Below, piece after piece: positions 16,248 to 25,895 of a DNA stretch of 64,000 bases. The translations under genes were made by a program, and so were the position numbers. The DNA comes from Jatrophihabitans endophyticus. GTDB lineage: Bacteria; Actinomycetota; Actinomycetes; Mycobacteriales; Jatrophihabitantaceae. How positions within the stretch are numbered: the first letter of the stretch is position 1; the number at the start of each line of letters is the position of its first letter. The stretch spans positions 868,001 to 932,000 of the forward strand of contig NZ_FQVU01000002.1 in NCBI RefSeq assembly GCF_900129455.1, given 5' to 3'. Below the pieces are notes generated by a model. That model searched no databases, was not told the origin of the DNA, and saw nothing but the letters and a program-made list of their open reading frames with translations.

Positions 16248-18584
16248 GTGGACGGCATGGATGAGATCGTCGCCGAGTTCCTCGTCGAGAGTCACGAGAA
16301 CCTCGACCAGCTGGACCGCGACCTCGTCGCGCTCGAGCAGGCGCCCGACTCGCGTGACCTGCTCGCGAGCATCTTCCGCACCATTCACACGCTGAAGGGG
16401 ACGAGCGGCTTCCTCGCGTTCTCGCGCCTCGAGGAGCTCACGCACGTGGGCGAGAACCTGCTCGCCCGGCTGCGCGACGGTGTCATGCGCATGAGCCCCG
16501 CCACCACCGACGTGCTCCTGGCGATGGTGGACTCGGTGCGCGAGCTGCTCGCCGCGATCGAGTCGACCGGGTCGGACGCCGAGGTCGATGTCGCCGACGC
16601 CGTCGAGGCCGTCCGCGCCGTGCTCGAGGCCGGTGACGCACCGGCCGCGCCGGCCGCGCCCGCCCCCACCCCTGCCCCCGCCGAGGCTCCCGCGGTCGCC
16701 GCCGAGCCCACCCCTGCTCCCGCGGCCGCGGTGCCCGCCACCCCCGCGGCCGCGGCGAATCCTCCCGCGGCCCAGCCGAGCGCCGCGCCAGCCGCGAAGC
16801 CCGCGCCGGCGCCCGCCGCCAAGCCCGCCGCCAAGCCCGCGCCCGCCCCCGCGGCATCGGCCGCCGGTGACGAGGGCGGCGCCCGCCGCGCCATCGCCGA
16901 CTCCTCGATCCGCGTCGACGTCGAGCTGCTCGACTCGCTGATGCGCCTCGTCGGCGAGCTCGTGCTGACCCGCAACCAGGTGCTGCGGCGCGCGTCGCAG
17001 TCGACCGACACCGACCTCGTCCGGGCCACCCAGCGGCTCAACATCATCGCCACCGAGCTGCAGGAAGAGGTCATGAAGACCCGCATGCAGCCGATGGAGC
17101 ACCTCTGGTCGAAGCTGCCGCGCGTCGTGCGCGACCTCGGCACGCAGTGCGGCAAGACCGTCTCCCTGGAGATGGTCGGCAAGGAGACCGAGCTCGACCG
17201 CACGCTGCTCGAGGCGGTCAAGGACCCGCTGACCCACCTCGTGCGCAACGCCGTGGACCACGGCATCGAGGAGCCCGCGGCCCGCGAGGCCGTCGGCAAG
17301 TCGCGGCAGGGCACGCTGACGCTCCGCGCGTTCCACGAGGGCGGCCAGGTCGTCGTCGAGGTGGGCGACGACGGCGCCGGCATCGACCCCGAGAAGATCG
17401 GCGAGAGCGCGGTCCGCAAGGGCCTCGTCACCGCCGACCAGGCCGCGGCCATGTCCCCGACCGACGTCCTGCAGCTCATCTTCAAGCCCGGCTTCTCCAC
17501 GGCCGCCGCCGTCACCAACGTCTCCGGCCGCGGCGTCGGCATGGACGTCGTCAAGACCAACATCGAGAACATCGGCGGCACCATCGAGGTCGAGTCGCAG
17601 CCCGGCCTCGGCACCACCTGCCGGCTGCGCATCCCGCTGACGCTCGCGATCGTGCCGGCGCTCACCGTCGACTGCGCGGGCGACACCTTCGCGGTGCCGC
17701 AGGTCAACCTGCTCGAGCTCGTCGCGCTGGACTCCGCGACCGCGAAGGACCGCGACGCCATCGAGCACGTCGGCGGCGCCGAGGTCTACCGGCTGCGCGG
17801 TCAGCTGCTTCCGCTCGTCCGCCTCGACGCGCTGCTGCACCGCGAGCGCAGCGGCGAGGAGGGCCGCTCGGGCGTCATCGCCGTCCTGCAGTCCGAGGGA
17901 CGTCGTTTCGGCCTGGTCGTCGACCGTGTCGTCAACACCGAGGACATCGTCGTCAAGCCGCTGAGCCGGCTGCTCAAGAGCATCGGCATCTACTCCGGCG
18001 CCACCATCCTCGGCGACGGTCGCGTCTCGCTCATCCTCGACGTCCAGTGCATCGCCCGGACGGCGCTGCGGGCCGAGGCCATGGAACGCGTCGACCACGC
18101 GGGCAAGGGCGACGGCCTGCTCAGCACCGACCAGGAGCGCATGCTCGTCGTCGGCCTGGGCGAGGACCGCCGCGTCGCGATCCCGCTGGCGAGCGTCACG
18201 CGCCTCGAGGAGGTGCGGATCGCCGAGATCGAGCACGTCGGTCACCGCGAGGTCATCCGCCGCCAGGACGGCATCCTGCCGCTCATCCGGCTCGAGCAGC
18301 TGCTCGGCGGCTACGGCGACCCGGAGCGCGAGACGCTGCCGATCGTCGTCTACGCGAGCGAGGGACGCAGCGTCGCGATGGGCGTCGACAGCATCCTCGA
18401 CATCGTCGACGCCTCCGCCGCCGCGCGCAGCGACATCGACGACAGCGGGCTGCTCGGCTCGCTCATCGTGAAGGAACGCGTGACCGAACTGCTCGACGTC
18501 CGCTCCGCGATCCTCGCGGCGGACCCCCGCTTCTACCAGTCGGCCGACTTCGCCGACGAGTTCGCCATCGAGGTGCCGGCATGA
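16248..18584 (+). CDS. cheA: CheA, chemotaxis sensor histidine kinase with two CheW-like domains
   Basis: 778 residues. Domains: HPt (1-105) with the phosphorylated His47 in FRTIHTLKGTSGF; an Ala/Pro linker (about 115-205) where the CheY/CheB-binding P2 domain would be; dimerisation helices (215-290); HATPase with HLVRNAVDHGIEEP (N box), VEVGDDGAGID (G1) and GRGVGMDVVKTNI (G2); then two CheW-like domains (about 465-600 and 625-765) instead of one. GTG 16248 follows GGTGAG by 7 nt; GTG 16221 and ATG 16257 are alternatives. Overlaps cheW by 4 nt. Acts at the receptor array and phosphorylates CheY and CheB. Confidence 0.95.
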   Translation: MDGMDEIVAEFLVESHENLDQLDRDLVALEQAPDSRDLLASIFRTIHTLKGTSGFLAFSRLEELTHVGENLLARLRDGVMRMSPATTDVLLAMVDSVRELLAAIESTGSDAEVDVADAVEAVRAVLEAGDAPAAPAAPAPTPAPAEAPAVAAEPTPAPAAAVPATPAAAANPPAAQPSAAPAAKPAPAPAAKPAAKPAPAPAASAAGDEGGARRAIADSSIRVDVELLDSLMRLVGELVLTRNQVLRRASQSTDTDLVRATQRLNIIATELQEEVMKTRMQPMEHLWSKLPRVVRDLGTQCGKTVSLEMVGKETELDRTLLEAVKDPLTHLVRNAVDHGIEEPAAREAVGKSRQGTLTLRAFHEGGQVVVEVGDDGAGIDPEKIGESAVRKGLVTADQAAAMSPTDVLQLIFKPGFSTAAAVTNVSGRGVGMDVVKTNIENIGGTIEVESQPGLGTTCRLRIPLTLAIVPALTVDCAGDTFAVPQVNLLELVALDSATAKDRDAIEHVGGAEVYRLRGQLLPLVRLDALLHRERSGEEGRSGVIAVLQSEGRRFGLVVDRVVNTEDIVVKPLSRLLKSIGIYSGATILGDGRVSLILDVQCIARTALRAEAMERVDHAGKGDGLLSTDQERMLVVGLGEDRRVAIPLASVTRLEEVRIAEIEHVGHREVIRRQDGILPLIRLEQLLGGYGDPERETLPIVVYASEGRSVAMGVDSILDIVDASAAARSDIDDSGLLGSLIVKERVTELLDVRSAILAADPRFYQSADFADEFAIEVPA

Positions 18585-19006
18585 CCCACCAGCTCGCCAC
18601 GTTCACGCTCTGCAACGACCTCTACGGCGTGCCCGTCGACCGGGTGCAGGAGGTCCTGCAGGACCAGCGCTCCACCGGCGTGCCGCTCGCCCCCGGCGCG
18701 GTGTCGGGCCTGATGAACCTGCGCGGCGAGGTCGTGCTCGTCCTCGACCTGCGGCGCCGGCTGGCGCTGGCCGACCGCACCGCGGAGGAGACGCCGACGA
18801 GCGTCGTCATCCGCATCGACGGCGAGGTCATCAGCCTGCTCGTCGACCGCATCGGCGACGTCGTGGACGTCGACCCCGCCATCTTCGAGTCGCCCCCGGA
18901 GACCCTCGGGGGCGTCGCCCGCGAGCTCATCGAGGGCGCCTACAAGCTCGACGACCGCCTGCTGCTGGCGCTCGACGTCGACCGCGCCGTCACCGTCGCG
19001 GCCTGA
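18581..19006 (+). CDS. cheW: CheW, chemotaxis coupling protein
   Basis: 141 residues, a single CheW domain: FTLCNDLYGVPVDRVQEVLQ, GLMNLRGEVVLVLDLRRRL, SVVIRIDGEVISLLVDRIGD and a C-terminal LLLALDVDR. It links receptors to CheA. ATG overlaps the cheA stop by 4 nt. No ribosome-binding site of its own is needed for coupled translation. Confidence 0.92.
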   Translation: MTHQLATFTLCNDLYGVPVDRVQEVLQDQRSTGVPLAPGAVSGLMNLRGEVVLVLDLRRRLALADRTAEETPTSVVIRIDGEVISLLVDRIGDVVDVDPAIFESPPETLGGVARELIEGAYKLDDRLLLALDVDRAVTVAA

Positions 19007-19042
19007 CACCTCCCACCACCAGACCTCACCCAGGAACCGGAC

Positions 19043-20665
19043 ATGAATGAAGCCACCGTTCAGCGTTCGCCCCTCGCGCTGATGCGCAACGCGGGCGTCG
19101 CCAAGAAGATCTACGGCCTCGCCGCGCTGCTCGCGATCGGCATCGTCGCCGTCGTCGGCGTCTCGTGGAACAGCCTCAGCGGCATCTCCGACACGTCGCA
19201 GCAGGTGCGCGACGCGGTCAACACGAACATCGCGCCGCTGTCGATCGTGCACCAGGACGAGCTCAAGGCCCGGATGCTGATCGCACAGGTGGCGGCGTCG
19301 ACGACCGCGGCGCAGAAGAAGGAGTGGCAGGGCAAGATCGCCGACAACGACAAGGAACTGTCCGACGCGGCCGCGCAGTACGAGAAGGGCACCTCGACCC
19401 CCGCCGCGTGGACGACGTTCCGGAACGTGTGGAGCCAGTGGGTCGACCTGCGCGACAAGCAGATGCTGCCGGCCGCGCTGAAGGTCGGCGACGCGTCCGC
19501 CGCCGCCACGTACGGCGGCCTCGCCGCCGGTGCCGGACAGGACCTCGTGAGCAAGGCCGCCGACGCGCTCGACGCCACCGAGGCGGCCGAGCGTGGCAGC
19601 CTCAACGCCAACCTGCAGTCCGTCCACGACGACGGCAACAGCGCGGTCGTCATGCTGCTCGTCGCGGCGGCCGTCGTGCTGCTGCTCGCCGCCCTGGTCG
19701 CGCGCTGGATCGCGAACCTCATCGTCCGTCCGGTGCGCGAGGTGGAGAGCAGCCTGGAGGCCATGGCCCGCGGCGACCTCACCCGTACGCCGCAGGTCGA
19801 CACCGGTGACGAGGTGGGCAGCATGGCCCACTCGCTCACCCGGGCGCAGGACTCGCTGCGCGAGATGCTGCGCCACGTCGGCCAGTCGACGACGGTGCTG
19901 AGCTCGGCCGCGGACCAGCTCTCGCAGTCCTCCGGCGTCATCAGCGCCTCGGCCGAGGAGACCTCGGTGCAGTCGCAGGTGGTGTCCGCCGCCGCCGAGC
20001 AGGTCTCGCGCAACGTGCAGACCGTCGCCGCCGGCTCGGAGGAGATGGGGGCCTCGATCCGCGAGATCGCCCAGAACGCGTCCGAGGCCGCCCGCGTCGC
20101 GGCGTCCGCCGTGGACGCGGCCGCCAACACCAACGCCACCGTCTCCCGCCTCGGCGAGTCGTCGGCCGAGATCGGTTCGGTCGTCAAGGTGATCACCTCG
20201 ATCGCCGAGCAGACCAACCTGCTCGCCCTCAACGCCACCATCGAGGCGGCCCGGGCGGGCGAGGCGGGCAAGGGCTTCGCGGTCGTCGCCGGCGAGGTGA
20301 AGGAGCTCGCGCAGGAGACCGCTCGCGCCACCGAGGACATCGCCCGCCGGGTCGAGACGATCCAGGGCGACACCGACGCCGCCGTGTCCGCGATCGGCGA
20401 GATCTCGACGATCATCGCGCAGATCAACGACTTCCAGGTCTCGATCGCCTCCGCGGTCGAGGAGCAGACCGCGACCACCAACGAGATGGCGCGCTCGGTC
20501 ACCGAGGCGGCCGCCGGCTCCGGCGAGATCGCGTCCAACATCGTCTCGGTCTCGCAGGCCGCATCCGCGACCTCCGAGGGTTTGAGCACCAGCCAGTCCG
20601 CCGTCAGTTCGGTGCAGACGACCTCGACCCAACTCCGGGCGCAGGTCGCGAAGTTCACCGTCTGA
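19043..20665 (+). CDS. Methyl-accepting chemotaxis protein, transmembrane (4-helix-bundle sensor, HAMP)
   Basis: 540 residues. First membrane helix about 28-48, a periplasmic helical sensor (about 50-195) with [18 protein letters not shown] wording typical of 4HB_MCP, second helix about 200-222, then HAMP ([18 protein letters not shown]) and the long signalling coiled coil. The hairpin tip reads [20 protein letters not shown] followed by [17 protein letters not shown]. The ligand cannot be told. AGGAACC lies about 10 nt upstream of the ATG. Same transcription unit as cheA-cheW. Confidence 0.93.
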   Translation: MNEATVQRSPLALMRNAGVAKKIYGLAALLAIGIVAVVGVSWNSLSGISDTSQQVRDAVNTNIAPLSIVHQDELKARMLIAQVAASTTAAQKKEWQGKIADNDKELSDAAAQYEKGTSTPAAWTTFRNVWSQWVDLRDKQMLPAALKVGDASAAATYGGLAAGAGQDLVSKAADALDATEAAERGSLNANLQSVHDDGNSAVVMLLVAAAVVLLLAALVARWIANLIVRPVREVESSLEAMARGDLTRTPQVDTGDEVGSMAHSLTRAQDSLREMLRHVGQSTTVLSSAADQLSQSSGVISASAEETSVQSQVVSAAAEQVSRNVQTVAAGSEEMGASIREIAQNASEAARVAASAVDAAANTNATVSRLGESSAEIGSVVKVITSIAEQTNLLALNATIEAARAGEAGKGFAVVAGEVKELAQETARATEDIARRVETIQGDTDAAVSAIGEISTIIAQINDFQVSIASAVEEQTATTNEMARSVTEAAAGSGEIASNIVSVSQAASATSEGLSTSQSAVSSVQTTSTQLRAQVAKFTV

Positions 20666-20696
20666 CGCGGAACCACCTACGACAACATCTTCGGGG

Positions 20697-22250
20697 GTGT
20701 TGGAGTTGTTCCAGCGAAAGGCAGGCGCGGCCGACCAGGACGCGCGACTCGACGAGGCCAGGGCCGACGTCGCGACGATCGCACGCATCGTCGCGGCGCT
20801 GGCCACGGCCACCAGCTCCGACGGGGCCGCGCGTATCGCGCTCGACACCGTCCGCGACCAGTTCGGCTGGGCCTACGGGTCCTACTGGACGGTGGACGAG
20901 CAGCGCGAACTGCGCTTCGCCGCCGAGTCCGGCACCGTCGACACGGAGTTCGCCCGCATCACGGCGACGGCGAGCTTCGCCGAGGGCGTGGGCCTGAACG
21001 GTCGCGCGTGGAAGCAGCGCGAGCTCGTCTTCGTCGCCGACCTCGGCGAGGTGACCGACTGCGTACGCCGCCCCGCCGCCCAGCGGGCCGGGGTGCGTAG
21101 CGGCATCTGCTTCCCGCTCTTCGACGCCGGCGAGGTCGTCGGCACGATGGACTTCTTCACCACCGAGACCCTGAACCCGTCGCCCGAGCGGCTCGACGTG
21201 CTGCGCAGCGTGGGCGTCCTGGTCTCCCAGGCGATGGAGCGCATCGGCGACGCCGAGCGGCAGCGCAAGGCCGCGCAGGACACCGAGGCGGTCAACGCCG
21301 TGCTGCGCAAGCTCAGCGACGCCCGCGACAAGGGGTCGGCGCTCTCGGCGGCGCTGCAGACGATCCGCAGCGAGTTCGACTGGCAGTACGGCTCGTACTG
21401 GCAGCTCGACGAGGCTGCCGGCGTGCTCCGCTTCGAGATCGAGTCCGGCGACGCGGGGCAGGAGTTCCGCGACGTCACGATGTCGGCCTCGTTCGCCAAG
21501 GGCGTCGGGCTGTCGGGTCGGACGTGGGAACGTCGCGACCTGTACTTCGTCGAGGACCTCGCCGAGATGACCGACTGCGTGCGCGCACCGGTCGCGCAGC
21601 GGGCCGGCGTCAAGTCCGGCGTCTGCCTGCCCGTCCTCGTCGACGGCGCGGTCGTCGGAACGATGGACTTCTTCGCCACCCGCAAGCTGATCATCTCCGA
21701 CAGTCGGGCCGCCGCGTTGCGCAACACCGCGTTCCTGCTCGGCGACACCCTCGAACGCCTCGCCGCGGCGGACCGGCTGCAGACGGCGGGCGTCGAACTC
21801 GCCCAGTCGATCGAGGAGGTCGAGCGCAACGTCGTGTCCGCCACCTCGGTGGCCGAGGACGGGCGTCGGCTGGCCGACGAGGCCGACGACCAGATGGCGA
21901 CCCTCGGGCACGCGAGCCAGGAGATCAGCAACGTCGTGCACGTGATCCAGGGCATCGCGGCGCAGACCAACCTGCTCGCGCTCAACGCGACGATCGAGGC
22001 CGCCCGGGCCGGCGAGGCCGGCAAGGGCTTCGCCGTCGTCGCCGGCGAGGTCAAGGAGCTCGCGACCGAGACCGCCCGGGCGACGACCGACGTCGACGCC
22101 AAGGTCTCGGCCATCCAGAGGCAGGTCGAGCTGGTCACGGTGTCCCTGCGCGACATCAAGGAATCGGTCGAGCGGATCAACGAGACCCAGGTGTTGATCA
22201 GCGGTGTGCTCACCGAGCAGGCCGCGGTCACCAGGGCCATCCTGGACTGA
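20697..22250 (+). CDS. Soluble chemoreceptor with two tandem GAF domains
   Basis: 517 residues, no membrane helix. Two GAF domains (about 25-185 and 200-360) are clear duplicates of each other: both have GSYW, SFA-GVGL-GR-W, TDCVR-P-AQRAGV-SG and VVGTMDFF. The C-terminal ~155 residues carry the receptor tip [20 protein letters not shown] plus [17 protein letters not shown], but the coiled coil is short. It probably reports a cytoplasmic small molecule or redox state to CheA. GTG 20697; TTG 20700 directly behind it is equally possible. Confidence 0.88.
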   Translation: MLELFQRKAGAADQDARLDEARADVATIARIVAALATATSSDGAARIALDTVRDQFGWAYGSYWTVDEQRELRFAAESGTVDTEFARITATASFAEGVGLNGRAWKQRELVFVADLGEVTDCVRRPAAQRAGVRSGICFPLFDAGEVVGTMDFFTTETLNPSPERLDVLRSVGVLVSQAMERIGDAERQRKAAQDTEAVNAVLRKLSDARDKGSALSAALQTIRSEFDWQYGSYWQLDEAAGVLRFEIESGDAGQEFRDVTMSASFAKGVGLSGRTWERRDLYFVEDLAEMTDCVRAPVAQRAGVKSGVCLPVLVDGAVVGTMDFFATRKLIISDSRAAALRNTAFLLGDTLERLAAADRLQTAGVELAQSIEEVERNVVSATSVAEDGRRLADEADDQMATLGHASQEISNVVHVIQGIAAQTNLLALNATIEAARAGEAGKGFAVVAGEVKELATETARATTDVDAKVSAIQRQVELVTVSLRDIKESVERINETQVLISGVLTEQAAVTRAILD

Positions 22251-22258
22251 CCGACACC

Positions 22259-22304
22259 GACGCGAGGAGCCACCCGGACAGGACGCCGGGTGACTCCTCG
22301 CGTC
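22259..22304 (+). terminator. Strong hairpin ending the cheA operon
   Basis: Arms of 19 bases with one mismatch: GACGCGAGGAGCCACCCGG and CCGGGTGACTCCTCGCGTC, 8-nt loop, starting 9 nt after the receptor stop codon. No T-run, as is common in high-GC actinobacteria. Confidence 0.75.
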
Positions 22305-22386
22305 GTCGCCCCTCCACGCCGACGAGCCGGACGCGCTACCGTGTTCGGATACGACTGCGGTCGTTGGTCAAAGGGAAGGGGGACCG

Positions 22387-23268
22387 ATGACCTATTCGCT
22401 CGTGAACATGCCGGTGTTGGGTTTCGATCTGTGCCGGTTGTCCGGGGGGACGGCTCTGGCGGAGATCCTGCTGCGCGCGCTCGAGCTCGACGAGCGCGCC
22501 CTGCACGAGCTCGCCACGGCGCCACGACCGCCACGGCGGCGGCCCGGCCAGGCGCCGGCGCTGGCGGGAGCATTGCGCGAACTGCGTGCGTGGCAGGACG
22601 ACCCGGGTTCGCCGGTCGCCTCGACCCGCACCGTCCACATGCTCGAACGCAGCATGATCGGCGACTTCGACGGCCTGGTGCGCCTCGTCCGCGACGACAT
22701 CCTGTCCTGGACCTGGAGCGAGGCCGGCTCGGTGCGCTGGCAGCTGCCGGACGCGGTCGGTGCCGTCGACGTGCTCGCCGACGCCATGGCTCGCGTCTAC
22801 GGCCAGGCCGAGCGCGACGGCGCCACCGCGGTGGCGCCGTACGACCCGCGCTCGTACCCGCCGCCGGCGGTGCTCACCCGCCCGCTCACCGCCGACGACG
22901 TCGAGCTCGGCCCGTGCGGGCCGGCGGTGCGTGCGCTGCTCGCCCGCATCGCCGGGATGAGCCGCCGGCAGGCCGATGCGCTGCGCGCCGCCAGCGGGGG
23001 CAACGGCTCCCGCACGCACTGGGCGGCGGCCGTGCACGACGCGAGCTGGGCGGTGTACCTCACCGACCGGCTCCGTCCCGCCGCGGCCGCGCAGCTGCTC
23101 GCCGTCCGGGCGTTCGCGGCCGCCGGCTTCACCCCGCGCGACGGCGCGTACGGGGTGTGGAACGCGGTCAGCGGCGCGGTGCAGGCCACCGTCGTCGGGG
23201 ATCTCGTGTCGAGCGAGACCGCGGAGCTCCTGGGCGACAGCTGCGACAAGGCCTTCGCCGCGGCCTGA
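22387..23268 (+). CDS. Protein of unknown function in the chemotaxis locus
   Basis: 293 residues, soluble, no signal peptide or membrane helix. I recognise no family. Features seen: a helical N-terminal half with Arg/Pro-rich loop near residue 50, a Trp pair in ILSWTWSEAGSVRWQL around residue 105, and a C-terminal half with SGGNGSRTHWAAAVHDASWA and GVWNAVSGAVQATVVGDLV. It follows the terminator at 22259, so it has its own promoter, and ends 6 nt from the convergent HDOD gene. ATG 22387 has AAGGGAAGGGGG upstream. Confidence 0.7.
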   Translation: MTYSLVNMPVLGFDLCRLSGGTALAEILLRALELDERALHELATAPRPPRRRPGQAPALAGALRELRAWQDDPGSPVASTRTVHMLERSMIGDFDGLVRLVRDDILSWTWSEAGSVRWQLPDAVGAVDVLADAMARVYGQAERDGATAVAPYDPRSYPPPAVLTRPLTADDVELGPCGPAVRALLARIAGMSRRQADALRAASGGNGSRTHWAAAVHDASWAVYLTDRLRPAAAAQLLAVRAFAAAGFTPRDGAYGVWNAVSGAVQATVVGDLVSSETAELLGDSCDKAFAAA

Positions 23269-23274
23269 CGACCG

Positions 23275-24480
23275 TCAGCGCACGGCGGCGTCGGCGCAGT
23301 CGAACGCCCAGGGGAACGCGGACGCGAACGCGTCCTCGACCTGGTCGCGCGGCAGGTGCCCGGTGTCGGCGCCGGTGAGCTGGTAGGCGGTGACGCCGCG
23401 GACGATGTCCGAGAGCTCGCCGCCGCCGCCGAACGCGGCGTCGTGCAGCTCGGGCGTCAGCTCGAGGGTGGCCGCGATCTCGTCGAGGGGCGTCTCGAGC
23501 AGGATGTCGAGGCCGGACAGCATGCCGGCCGCGAAGGCCATCCCGGCCGAGCCGGGGGAGCGCGACTGCGTGATCTGCTCGCAGGCGCGGGCCCGCAGCA
23601 GCACGGTGACGAGCTGGTCGTAGCACTCGGTCTCGCGGCCGCTCGGCCGGGCCAGCAGCACGGCGAGCCAGTTCTTGACGCGCCGCACCCCGGCGCGCAC
23701 CAGCGCGGTCCGGATCGAGTCGACCGCCACCCGCGTCTCGCCGGGGCGGCCGAGCGAGGCCAGCTGCATCACGTGGTAGGCCAGCGCCGGGTCCCGCCGG
23801 AGCAGCGCCTCGAGCTCCTCGAAGTCGACGTCGCTGCCCATGAGACCGGCGAGCGCGCTGAGGTTGCGCACCGACCCCGGGCTCACCGCCTTGCCCGCCA
23901 CGACCGTCGGCCGGTCGAGCGCAAAGCCCTGGAACAGCTCGAAGCCGGCGTCGGCGAGCAGCGGCAGATCGGTGCGGTTCGCGACGCGGTCGGCCAGCAG
24001 CGTGACCTTGTGCTCCTCGTACGCGGACACCGCGTCGGTCACCGCGCTGGAGGACGCCAAGGCCGTGTCGACGCGCACGATGTCGGCCAGCTCGAGCAGC
24101 TCGGGCGCGTCGGCCGCGGGGCTGTCGTGGCTCACCGCGAGGGTGAAACCGCGCCGGACCAGTTCCCGGCAGCCGGCCACGACCTCGTCGTCGACGCGGG
24201 CGCCGCCCGCGACCGAGAGCACGGTGCGCTCGGGCGGCAGCAGCATCGGGACCTCGCCGGTGAGGACCGCGCGGTCGGCGGCGCAGAAGATGCCGTGGTC
24301 GGACACCAGACGTTCGAGGCCGATCGACACGGCGGCGACCATGACCGCGGCGGTGCGCTGGTCGGCCGTCGGAGCCTGACCGCTCGCCGTCACGTTGCTG
24401 CGGAACAGCAGCTCGTACCCGGCGAGGCCGCTCGTACGGTGGACTCCTTGCCTGCCGACGATCACGTCGCTGAAACCCAC
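23275..24480 (-). CDS. EAL-like/HDOD signalling protein (YuxH-like)
   Basis: 401 residues. The N-terminal ~200 residues match the YuxH-type EAL fold (MGFSDVIVGRQGVHR, GYELLFRSN, ADIVRVDT, LFQGFALDRP) but the catalytic EAL triplet is replaced by YELLF and the metal-binding acids are mostly gone, so c-di-GMP hydrolysis is unlikely. The C-terminal ~190 residues are HDOD (LEALLRRDPALAYHVMQLAS; GVRRVKNWLAVLLA). GTG 24480 is chosen because GAAAGAGG precedes it. Transcribed divergently from cheB. Such proteins affect motility or biofilm in other bacteria. Confidence 0.85.
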   Translation of the reverse strand: MGFSDVIVGRQGVHRTSGLAGYELLFRSNVTASGQAPTADQRTAAVMVAAVSIGLERLVSDHGIFCAADRAVLTGEVPMLLPPERTVLSVAGGARVDDEVVAGCRELVRRGFTLAVSHDSPAADAPELLELADIVRVDTALASSSAVTDAVSAYEEHKVTLLADRVANRTDLPLLADAGFELFQGFALDRPTVVAGKAVSPGSVRNLSALAGLMGSDVDFEELEALLRRDPALAYHVMQLASLGRPGETRVAVDSIRTALVRAGVRRVKNWLAVLLARPSGRETECYDQLVTVLLRARACEQITQSRSPGSAGMAFAAGMLSGLDILLETPLDEIAATLELTPELHDAAFGGGGELSDIVRGVTAYQLTGADTGHLPRDQVEDAFASAFPWAFDCADAAVR

Positions 24481-24716
24481 GTCGGGCCTCTTTCGTCCTG
24501 GTGCGCGGGCGGGCGGCCAGGTGCAGCCGTCCGCGAGACGCCCGCCGCGGCCGAGGGTTACGGCGCGGCGGGCACCCCTAGGATCGGCCGGTGCGGCCCG
24601 ATCCGTAGCTCGGGGACGGTGCGCGATCGGCCCGCCGCCCGCGCTCAAGTACGCCACCCGGCGTCCGATGGTGACGGCGTGACCCCCACCCCCGCCGCCG
24701 ACGTAGCGAGTACGTC
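24481..24716. other. Divergent intergenic region between HDOD gene and cheB
   Basis: 236 nt without a gene. Holds a sigma-28-like site on the minus strand (24581-24607) and an inverted repeat GGATCGG (24581-24587) / CCGATCC (24598-24604) around it. In front of cheB there is GCCGACGT at 24697 but no matching -35 at 15 nt, so the cheB promoter is not assigned. Confidence 0.4.
24581..24607 (-). promoter_or_regulatory. Possible sigma-28-type promoter for the HDOD gene
   Basis: Read on the minus strand: TACG, 15 nt, GCCGATCC, about 100 nt before the HDOD start. The -35 is weaker than at the other sites. The -10 overlaps an inverted repeat. Confidence 0.35.
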
Positions 24717-25895
24717 GTGACCGCGAGCCGCCGCATCCGCGTCCTCGTCGTCGACGACTCCATCGTGGTGCGCAAGATCGTCACCGACGTGCTCTCCCAG
24801 GACCCGCACATCGACGTCGTCGGCACCGCCGTCAACGGCCGTGTCGGCCTCACCAAGATCGCCCAGCTCGAGCCCGACCTCGTCACCCTCGACGTCGAGA
24901 TGCCCGAGATGGACGGACTGTCCGCCCTGAAGGCGATCCGTGAGAAGTGGGCCAGGCTGCCGGTCATCATGTTCAGCACGCTCACCGAGCCCGGCGCTGC
25001 CGTCGCGCTCGAGGCGCTCTCGCTGGGTGCGAGCGACTACGTGACGAAGCCGGCGAACGTCGGCAGCGTCAGCGAGTCGATGGCGAGCGTGCGCGACCAG
25101 CTCATCCCGCGCGTCCACGCCCTCGCCGGCCGGGCCGCCGGCATCACCCGGGGAACGACCCCGCCGCCCCCGCCGCGCGGCGTCGCCCCCCGCCCCGCCA
25201 CCGGCTCCCCGGTCGCGAGCGCGCCCCGGACGATCGGCCGGCAGGTCGGCCACGTCGCGGCCGCGCCCCGCAGCGGGCCCCGCGCGACCAGCGCGCCCAA
25301 GATCCTCGCCATCGGCTGCTCGACGGGCGGCCCGCAGGCGTTGACCGGAGTCCTGCAGGCCCTGCCCGGCAGCTTCCCGCTGCCGATCGTGGTCGTGCAG
25401 CACATGCCGCCGGTCTTCACCGCGCAGTTCGCCGCCCGGCTCGACCGCACCTGCCAGCTCACCGTCGTCGAGGCGAAGGGCGGCGAGTCCCTGCGCCCGG
25501 GCACCGTCTACATCGCGCCCGGTGACTACCACATGGAGCTGGCGGCGGCCGGGGCGAAGGCGCCGCCGGTCACCACGCTCAACCAGGGCCCGCCGGTGTG
25601 CTTCTGCCGGCCGGCCGTGGACGTGCTCTTCCAGAGCGTCGCCGCGCAGTACGGCGCCGGCACGCTCGCCGTGGTCCTGACCGGTATGGGGCACGACGGC
25701 CGTACCGGTGCCGGTCGCATCCGCGACGTCGGCGGCAGCGTCCTCGTGCAGGACGAGCAGTCCTCCGTCGTGTGGGGCATGCCGGGGGCCATCGCGGCCG
25801 CCGGTCTCGCCGACGAGATCCTCCCGCTGGACTCGATCGCCGGTGCCATCCGCACCCGCGTGTCCGCCAGCCCGACCCTGGCAGGCGCCCGATGA
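24717..25895 (+). CDS. cheB: CheB, receptor methylesterase/deamidase with receiver domain
   Basis: 392 residues. Receiver domain (1-125) with Asp13-Asp14, phosphoacceptor Asp59 in TLDVEMPEMDG and Lys111 in TKP. A Pro/Arg-rich linker (about 140-193). Methylesterase domain with catalytic Ser202 (GCSTGG), His229 (VVQHMPP) and Asp327 (LTGMGHDGRTG). It removes methyl groups from receptors for adaptation. GTG start; no ribosome-binding site is visible. The stop overlaps cheR by 4 nt. Confidence 0.95.
   Translation: MTASRRIRVLVVDDSIVVRKIVTDVLSQDPHIDVVGTAVNGRVGLTKIAQLEPDLVTLDVEMPEMDGLSALKAIREKWARLPVIMFSTLTEPGAAVALEALSLGASDYVTKPANVGSVSESMASVRDQLIPRVHALAGRAAGITRGTTPPPPPRGVAPRPATGSPVASAPRTIGRQVGHVAAAPRSGPRATSAPKILAIGCSTGGPQALTGVLQALPGSFPLPIVVVQHMPPVFTAQFAARLDRTCQLTVVEAKGGESLRPGTVYIAPGDYHMELAAAGAKAPPVTTLNQGPPVCFCRPAVDVLFQSVAAQYGAGTLAVVLTGMGHDGRTGAGRIRDVGGSVLVQDEQSSVVWGMPGAIAAAGLADEILPLDSIAGAIRTRVSASPTLAGAR

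Noticed and set aside
15120-18245. Open frame of more than 1000 codons on the minus strand across cheA
   Set aside because: It is the mirror of a GC-rich coding strand: Arg/Gly/Asp/Val/Ala-rich, no domain. CheA on the plus strand has all its motifs.
24678-24704. GCCGACGT just before cheB as a sigma-28 promoter
   Set aside because: The position 15 nt upstream reads CGTG; no acceptable -35.
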